Origin: Gnetum montanum
Lineage: Eukaryota; Streptophyta; Gnetopsida; Gnetales; Gnetaceae
Direction of reading: 5' to 3'
Assembly (NCBI GenBank): GCA_015680685.1
Contig: MNCI01020650.1
Location: 114,931-178,930, forward strand
Length of the DNA stretch: 64,000 nucleotides
Made by a program: the position numbers and the translations under genes. How positions within the stretch are numbered: the first letter of the stretch is position 1; each line of letters opens with the position of its first letter. The notes under the pieces are model-generated. The model was not told where the DNA came from. It made no database searches and saw only the letters and a list, made by a program, of their open reading frames with translations. This document shows, piece by piece, positions 58,964 through 64,000 of this stretch.

Positions 58964-60726
58964 ATGGCAAAATTATTTAAAGAATTAAACGTCTCATTAG
59001 ATGTTGAGAAGGTTTTAGGACCTATTCCATTTAGGGATAAAGGTAAAGCCAAGCTTGAAGAAGTCTCTTCTTCACACTCCACTGAACAACAAAAAGAATC
59101 ATCTTCTTCTTCTAAACAACCCTCAGTCAAATATTCTATTGATACCTCTTGTCCTCACACATATGTGCAAAAACAAGAAATTCAATATCATTACATGGAA
59201 TGTGACACTTTGCTTAAGATCAACATGAATGAAGGAGATTCACAACAAACACCACAAGAAGCAGTCTATATGGTTCAAGCTAAGAAAACTTATGGTACTC
59301 CAGTTGATACAATCCAACTACAAAATTGGGGGAATAATAATAGAATAGGACTTATATTAGATTAGAATTATAGAAAAAATTCTATGAAAGAAGCTATAAG
59401 AAAACAAGTTAAACAAATGCACCAAATATGGGTTCCCAAGGCACAACAGTCTAGTCCCTCAGAAAGTAGCAGTTCCAATCCCAAGACCAGGAAGGAGTAT
59501 CTTCCACTCCCTGGATCACCTCCTTCTATAGGAAGATCACATCAAGCTAGATATAGGGCTAAACAAAAGGCTCAAAAAGAATCAAAAGGGAAAGAAAAGG
59601 TCATTAGTGCAAACACTTGTATGATAACATCTAATCAGGAGGGATCATCCACTGGGACTAAAGCATCACTTGATAGTGAAGAAAAATTTTTGATAAAAAA
59701 AACCTCTATAGGTTTTATAGAAGATCCTATAGATTTATTAGGTATGCAAGTTAGAAAATTCAACAATAAATCTCTTAACTTCTCAATGGACAACAAAGAC
59801 CTAAAAGGTAGATAGGACACAATAGACACTACACAGAGCTTTATCACAATCCAAGTAGTCTTAGAATGGAAATTTTCTATAGATGCTATTTGGATCGCCA
59901 CTTTTAACTTCAAATGAATCTTAAAAAGATGGTGTAATCATATCCCAAATGATGTTAAATGAAAAATCATGCATGCACCTGCTGTTTTACTTATCAACGC
60001 CATTACAAAAAAACTTATCAAAGATAAGTTAAATACTGATAACTTATACTACAATAGATTCTACAAAGCATGGTTGCATCAAATCCAAGATCTTCATACT
60101 TTTCTCAATGATATGGAATAATGGTACTAGTGGGGAAAGCTTACCCTTGAATTTGGCGTGAAGGAACACTTAATAGAATGTCTTCCTCAACCCAGGGAAA
60201 TCTGCTATGACCAATAGGTGCAGAAACAAGTTAAAGATTTAAGTAGAAAATTATGAAAGTCTTTATGTTTAGAAATATGTCCTGAGGATAAATTCCAAAA
60301 ATCATCCCAATTTTGTCAACAACAAAGGCCTAGGAGACAATACCATCATTTGTAACAATAATGGAAATGGAAGTACCCTCTAAAACAACCATCAAAATGA
60401 CTTAAAGGTACGTTTAAATGCTACAAATTTAAGGCTTAATGAAAAGATGTTAAATGTTTTCTTTACAAGGGCCCTCACTTTGCTACCAATTTCCCTCGCA
60501 AAGAACATTATCCTTGTAAAGTTAATTTTATTAAATGTCAAAATATTTTCAAATAATTTTATGAGCTTGTTAGTAACGAAGATGTCCCTTTTACTTAAGG
60601 TGACGTCCTTATTGAATCCTCTGATTATTACACTGATGGTAATATCAATACTAACTCTAAGTTTGTCCTTGATGACGACCCCACTTTTTCCCGTGGTTGG
60701 AAGTTCATGGATTCTAAACTCATGTT
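58964..60726 (+). pseudogene. EPRV copy V2, capsid/zinc-knuckle region (decayed)
   Basis: From ATG 58964: MAKLFKELNVSLDVEKVLGP, SSSHSTEQQKESSSSSKQ, HYMECDTLLKINMNEGDSQQ and VQAKKTYGTPVDTIQLQNW (58964-59365). A basic linker follows with RSHQARYRAKQKAQKESKGK, then a capsid-like core from about 59800 with WIATFNFK, KLIKDKLNTDN, LHTFLNDME and GVKEHLIECLPQP. After CLPQP about 100 bp kept in V1 are deleted. A Cys/His part (about 60420-60500) has C-Y-K ... K-C-F ... GPHFATNFPRKE, a worn zinc knuckle. An acidic stretch (SNEDVPFT, ESSDYYTDGN) follows. The copy ends near 60726, where a movement-protein fragment is joined on. No protease or RT. Confidence 0.7.
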
Positions 60727-61050
60727 GGATTGCTTTGATAGATTGATGCTTTAAGAACTTTAAAGATGTGATTATAACTCAAGCTAAAGGCCAATTAGAA
60801 TTGGATACTTTGGTAGTCACCCTATCAAACTTTATGTTATCTCTTCGTGATCCCAACCTATTTAATAGTTTAATGTTAATTGCTTATATTCCATTAGATA
60901 TGGTCCAAAATAGTGTTTACACAACAATAAGCACTAGATTAATTTTAAAAGTATTCGAGTCTACTAGTATAAAAATAGTATTACCATTCAGACAACAAGC
61001 CCTTCAAGTTGGTTCAACAAACTTAGAGTATGGTGTCCAAATAAATGCTA
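60727..61050 (+). pseudogene. EPRV fragment V3: second movement-protein piece
   Basis: From CTTTAAGAACTTTAAAGATG on, this repeats the second half of the movement region (IITQAKGQLELDTLVV, YIPLDMVQNSVYTTIST, STSIKIVLPFRQQAL), ending at about 61050 in NLEYGVQIN. It is joined directly to the end of V2's capsid region. Confidence 0.75.
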
Positions 61051-61089
61051 TATATTTTACCTTAATGTTTGTGTTCACTAGTTGAATAG

Positions 61090-61478
61090 GCATAACTACC
61101 TGCCTTCATATTGTTATCTCTGTTCACTTTTTTCTTCTAGTTGTAGTTGCTCAAGTTCATTCATTGTCCATTGGATGAAGGTCTAAAGTTGTTTTATCCT
61201 ATGGGTTCTCAAAATAGATTTTTCTAAATTTGGATGTTTTGGAGATACTTGATCCTTTGGAGATGTTGGTTTGGAAGTTTCAAGAGAAGACTCTTTAGAT
61301 GTTTTTGTTAATTGTTCTAATTTTCTAAGCTCTTCTTTTGTATCTAATGTAGCTTGAGAATCTTGGAAAAACATGTCTCTTTCTTCTAGGTGTGTTTTTT
61401 GTAGTTCAAATTATTTCCTCTTTGCTTGCAACTTTCTTTGGATAGAGATGTATTTATAAATATTGTCAACTGGTGTCT
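61090..61478 (-). pseudogene. Unrecognised Glu/Lys-rich ORF, probably EPRV-derived
   Basis: Minus strand, nearly open from about 61478 to 61183 (one TAA in place of CAA). TPVDNIYKYISIQRKLQAKR, FELQKTHLEERDMFFQDSQ, TLDTKEELRKLEQLTKTS, then a Ser/Pro-rich tail. A predicted coiled coil. The start TPVDNI recalls GTPVDTIQ in EPRV V2 (near 59300), which hints at a viral origin, but the rest does not align. It lies between V3 and the gypsy pol fragment F. Confidence 0.35.
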
Positions 61479-61482
61479 GATC

Positions 61483-64000
61483 AGTATCAAGCACACACTA
61501 ATGAACAAGATCTCAGTGCACACCTTATAAAGGTGTTCATTGATTTCCATGAAGTGCTTGGCCTGATGAAGAAACTATTGTTTCTTCTTGTGGTCTAGAT
61601 CTTGTGGCATCTCTTGAGTAAGAAGATAAGTGAGGATGCCATCATACCATTTTGGTTTTACAAGCACTTGATCATTAATTGCTCTAGCAAGGAGGATTTT
61701 ATTAAGAAATTGATCAAAGAGTGGGCTCTTCTCCTCTTTGTTATCCCATCTTAACCAAGAGTGATGTCAACAATCGCATTTTCAATTTCTTTTCAATCAA
61801 CCATTGTAAGATCAAATTCTTACAAGATCACCAGTCACCATATGACATAAGGGCTCACCGTTGGCTTGTTCATAGGAAGCACATGGCACTATGATTAGTG
61901 TGTACAAACACTTTGTACTCATGAACATAGTACCTAAACTTTTCCAAAGCATACACCACTACCATTAGTTCTTTCTCCATTATGGTATAATTAAGTTGTG
62001 CACCTACAATGCTTCGACTTATGTAGTGGATGTAATATGAACATTTCTAGTCATCCAACTACATCAATATGACTCCCAATGCATAATTTGATACATCTAT
62101 CATGATATGAAATAGTCTAGACCAGTCTAGTGCTTATAAAATTGGAGTTTCTACGAGTTTCTCCTTTAGCTATTCGAATGCATTATCACATTCCTTCATC
62201 TAAAAAAATGGAGCATATTTCTTTGTTAGCTTGACCAATGATTTTATGATCTTAGAGAAATTCTCTATGAATCATCATTAGTAACCAATGTGTCCAAGGA
62301 ATGGCCAAACATCTTTAACTATTTTTGATTAACAGGCTATTCCTTGGATGACCCTTATCTTTTTAAGGTCTACCTTAATCCCTGCTTGTAAGATTCTATG
62401 ACTCAAGACTATGCCCTCTTGGACCATTATATGGCTCTTTTACCAATTGAGCCATAGGTTTGTCTCCACACATCTTTTTAATACTTGTTGAAGGTGGTCA
62501 AAGGCTTGCTTGAATGTAGCACCATACGTGAAAAATCATCTATGAAGACTTTCATCCCACTACCAATTTACTGCTAAAAGATGCTCAAGACTAAGCTTTG
62601 GAATGTGGCAGGAGCATTATAGAGATCAAAAGGCATCTTCTGATATGCAAAAGTCCCCCAGGGACTCATGAATGTAGTTTTGGCTTGATCTTCTAGTGCA
62701 ATATGAATTTGGTTATAGCCACTATAACAATCTAGAAAGCTATAATAGCAATGTCTAGAAATTGTGTCTAACACTTGATCGACAAATAATAATGAAAAAT
62801 GATCTTTGAATGTTCCCATGTTCAATAACCTAAAATTATTACAAACCTACCACTTGCCACCTTTCTTTGGCACAATCATGAGTGGGCTAATCCACTTACT
62901 ATCTATAATAAGATAGATGAACCCTACCTTGAGGAGTTGTTCTATTCCTCCTTAACGATTTTCTTTAATTTAGGGTTCAATGATCGTTGTGCCTACTTCC
63001 TTGGCTTTATGGATGGATCGGTATAGATATAGTGCTAGCATATTCGTGGATCAATCCCAGTGAGTTTAGGATATGACCAAGCAAAGGTTGTTGGCCATCT
63101 GTTAACCACTTTCAATAGTTTCTTTTTTTATTTAGGAGCAAGTTTAGCATTGATTATAATTGGCTTTCCATTTTTTAAAATGCATATTCCAAGCCAGCAG
63201 TTAGATTTTTTAACTCTAAGGGATTTTGTTTAAAATTTTTAGGAATTTCCAACTCTCCCCAATAGGTATCATCATTTTCATCATTAGAGAGTTGGTGATG
63301 AACTTGCTCTAGTTCATCCATGCCTATGACATAGGCACATGTAAGGCTCTTAGTTGATTTTATGTAAATTGTGCTGCTCTCAAAAATAGCTATCAGCTAC
63401 TAGGCACCCTTTAGTTTTGTGATTGCTGCATATAAGCACCTTTGAATATCTGCCTCATTTGCACACTACCTACATGCGAAAATGGATGCTCTTTTCATAA
63501 ACTAGATTTTTTGCATGCAATTACACCCTGTATCGTTGTACGTGATGCATGGAACTCATTTCTTCTTAATCTTTCTGAATGCTTTTTCCTTGGAAATTTC
63601 CAAGGAAAGATCTCTTATGTTCATTCTTACATCAACAATACCTAGCCACACCCTTTCCATAATGATTAGAAAATCCCCCTTGCAGTTCTCAACTTTGATT
63701 ACTAGAAAATCAACAAGATAAGACCACCCACAAATAGTGGTTATAATATCTTCTATTAGTCTCAATGGAATAGTAATGAACTAGTTTGCCAATTCTAATT
63801 TGATATTGCTCTTCTTGTGAGGCAACAGGTTCCAAGCAGTATACAACTCATGGGAAATCAAATTAACACTAAAACCTAAATCCAAAAGAGCTTTACATGA
63901 TTCATTCTTAGTAATCTACAAATAAATAAGAGGACTTCCAGGATCAACTAATTTCCTAGGAAGGTTGCTAGCCCAAATCTAGTCAAATATGGCATGAGTT
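61483..64000 (-). pseudogene. pol: Element F pol fragment: protease, RT, RNase H, integrase start (decayed)
   Basis: Minus strand, entering from the right window edge. Protease with CKALLDLGFSVNLISHEL at about 63890-63840 (Asp kept) and FLIIMERVWLGIVDV (about 63650). RT (62990-62530) has NMGTFKDHFSLLFVDQVLDT, DCYSGYNQIHIALEDQAKTT, GTFAYQKMPFDLYNAPATFQ and a KVFIDDF block near 62545. RNase H (about 62240-61780) has NYALGVIL-like and EKELMVVVYALEKF. The integrase zinc region is cut at about 61483 within VCLILI/DTDQ, where the sequence changes to 61478-61090. Same orientation as element E, whose leader ends at 51994. The two may be one element with its integrase region lost where the EPRV cluster sits. 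Confidence 0.8.

Noticed and set aside
1-64000. tRNA or rRNA genes
   Set aside because: Only tRNA-complementary primer sites were found; no cloverleaf or rRNA sequence was recognised by eye.

Overview
This is repeat-dense, AT-rich nuclear DNA from a seed plant. I see no intact host gene, and almost every recognisable reading frame is a broken retroelement gene. Two groups account for most of the window. The first is an Athila/Tat-type Ty3/gypsy LTR retrotransposon family. Its LTRs are about 0.77-0.98 kb with TGATGA...TCATCA ends, and a tRNA-Asp-type primer site follows directly. Gag and Pol share one frame, with an FMDDF/FVDDF reverse transcriptase, RNase H and integrase. Most copies also carry a third gene (here 'aORF') between pol and the 3' LTR. 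The second group is an endogenous caulimovirus-like pararetrovirus (EPRV) with movement, capsid/zinc-knuckle and RNase H regions, TATA/polyA signals and a tRNA-iMet primer site. Both groups occur in plants. I cannot name the species.

Layout. 1-275: partial unrecognised ORF. 276-2894: no gene. 2895-3971: AT-rich repeat ending in an LTR tail. 3972-7297: aORF, intron and promoter-like spacer of element D (minus). 7298-29292: element A (plus), inserted in D. A is split in pol by a minus-strand solo LTR (13124-13628 and 23553-24026), and that LTR is split by element H (13629-23547, minus), which is complete with both LTRs and a 5-bp target duplication. 29470-41816: element B (plus) with two LTRs, followed by a second partial internal region G (41817-44046) sharing B's 3' LTR. 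44047-47722: AT-rich DNA with a second copy of the 2895-3971 repeat. 47723-51994: element E (minus; LTR, aORF, intron). 51995-about 61480: EPRV fragments, two of them large and arranged head to head, one carrying a solo LTR. 61483-64000: minus-strand pol (F), possibly the rest of E.

The most interesting signal is the block between pol and aORF. In four copies (A, B, D, E) a GT donor lies 297-317 nt upstream of the aORF start codon, and the start codon directly follows the acceptor position. In the three copies where the upstream part survives, the donor is preceded by a TATA box and an array of short palindromic words (CATCGATG type). These resemble the words between the LTR edge and the LTR TATA box. 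The one complete element without the aORF (H) lacks the intron and the array too. I infer that the aORF was a cassette with its own promoter, 5' exon and intron. Its product looks like the 'putative plant transposon protein' domain (PF20167-like) fused to long coiled coils.

Everything is old. Frames carry many stops, mostly TAG in place of CAG or TGG, and primer sites differ from tRNA-Asp mainly by CG-to-TG/CA changes. Both fit decay of methylated cytosines.
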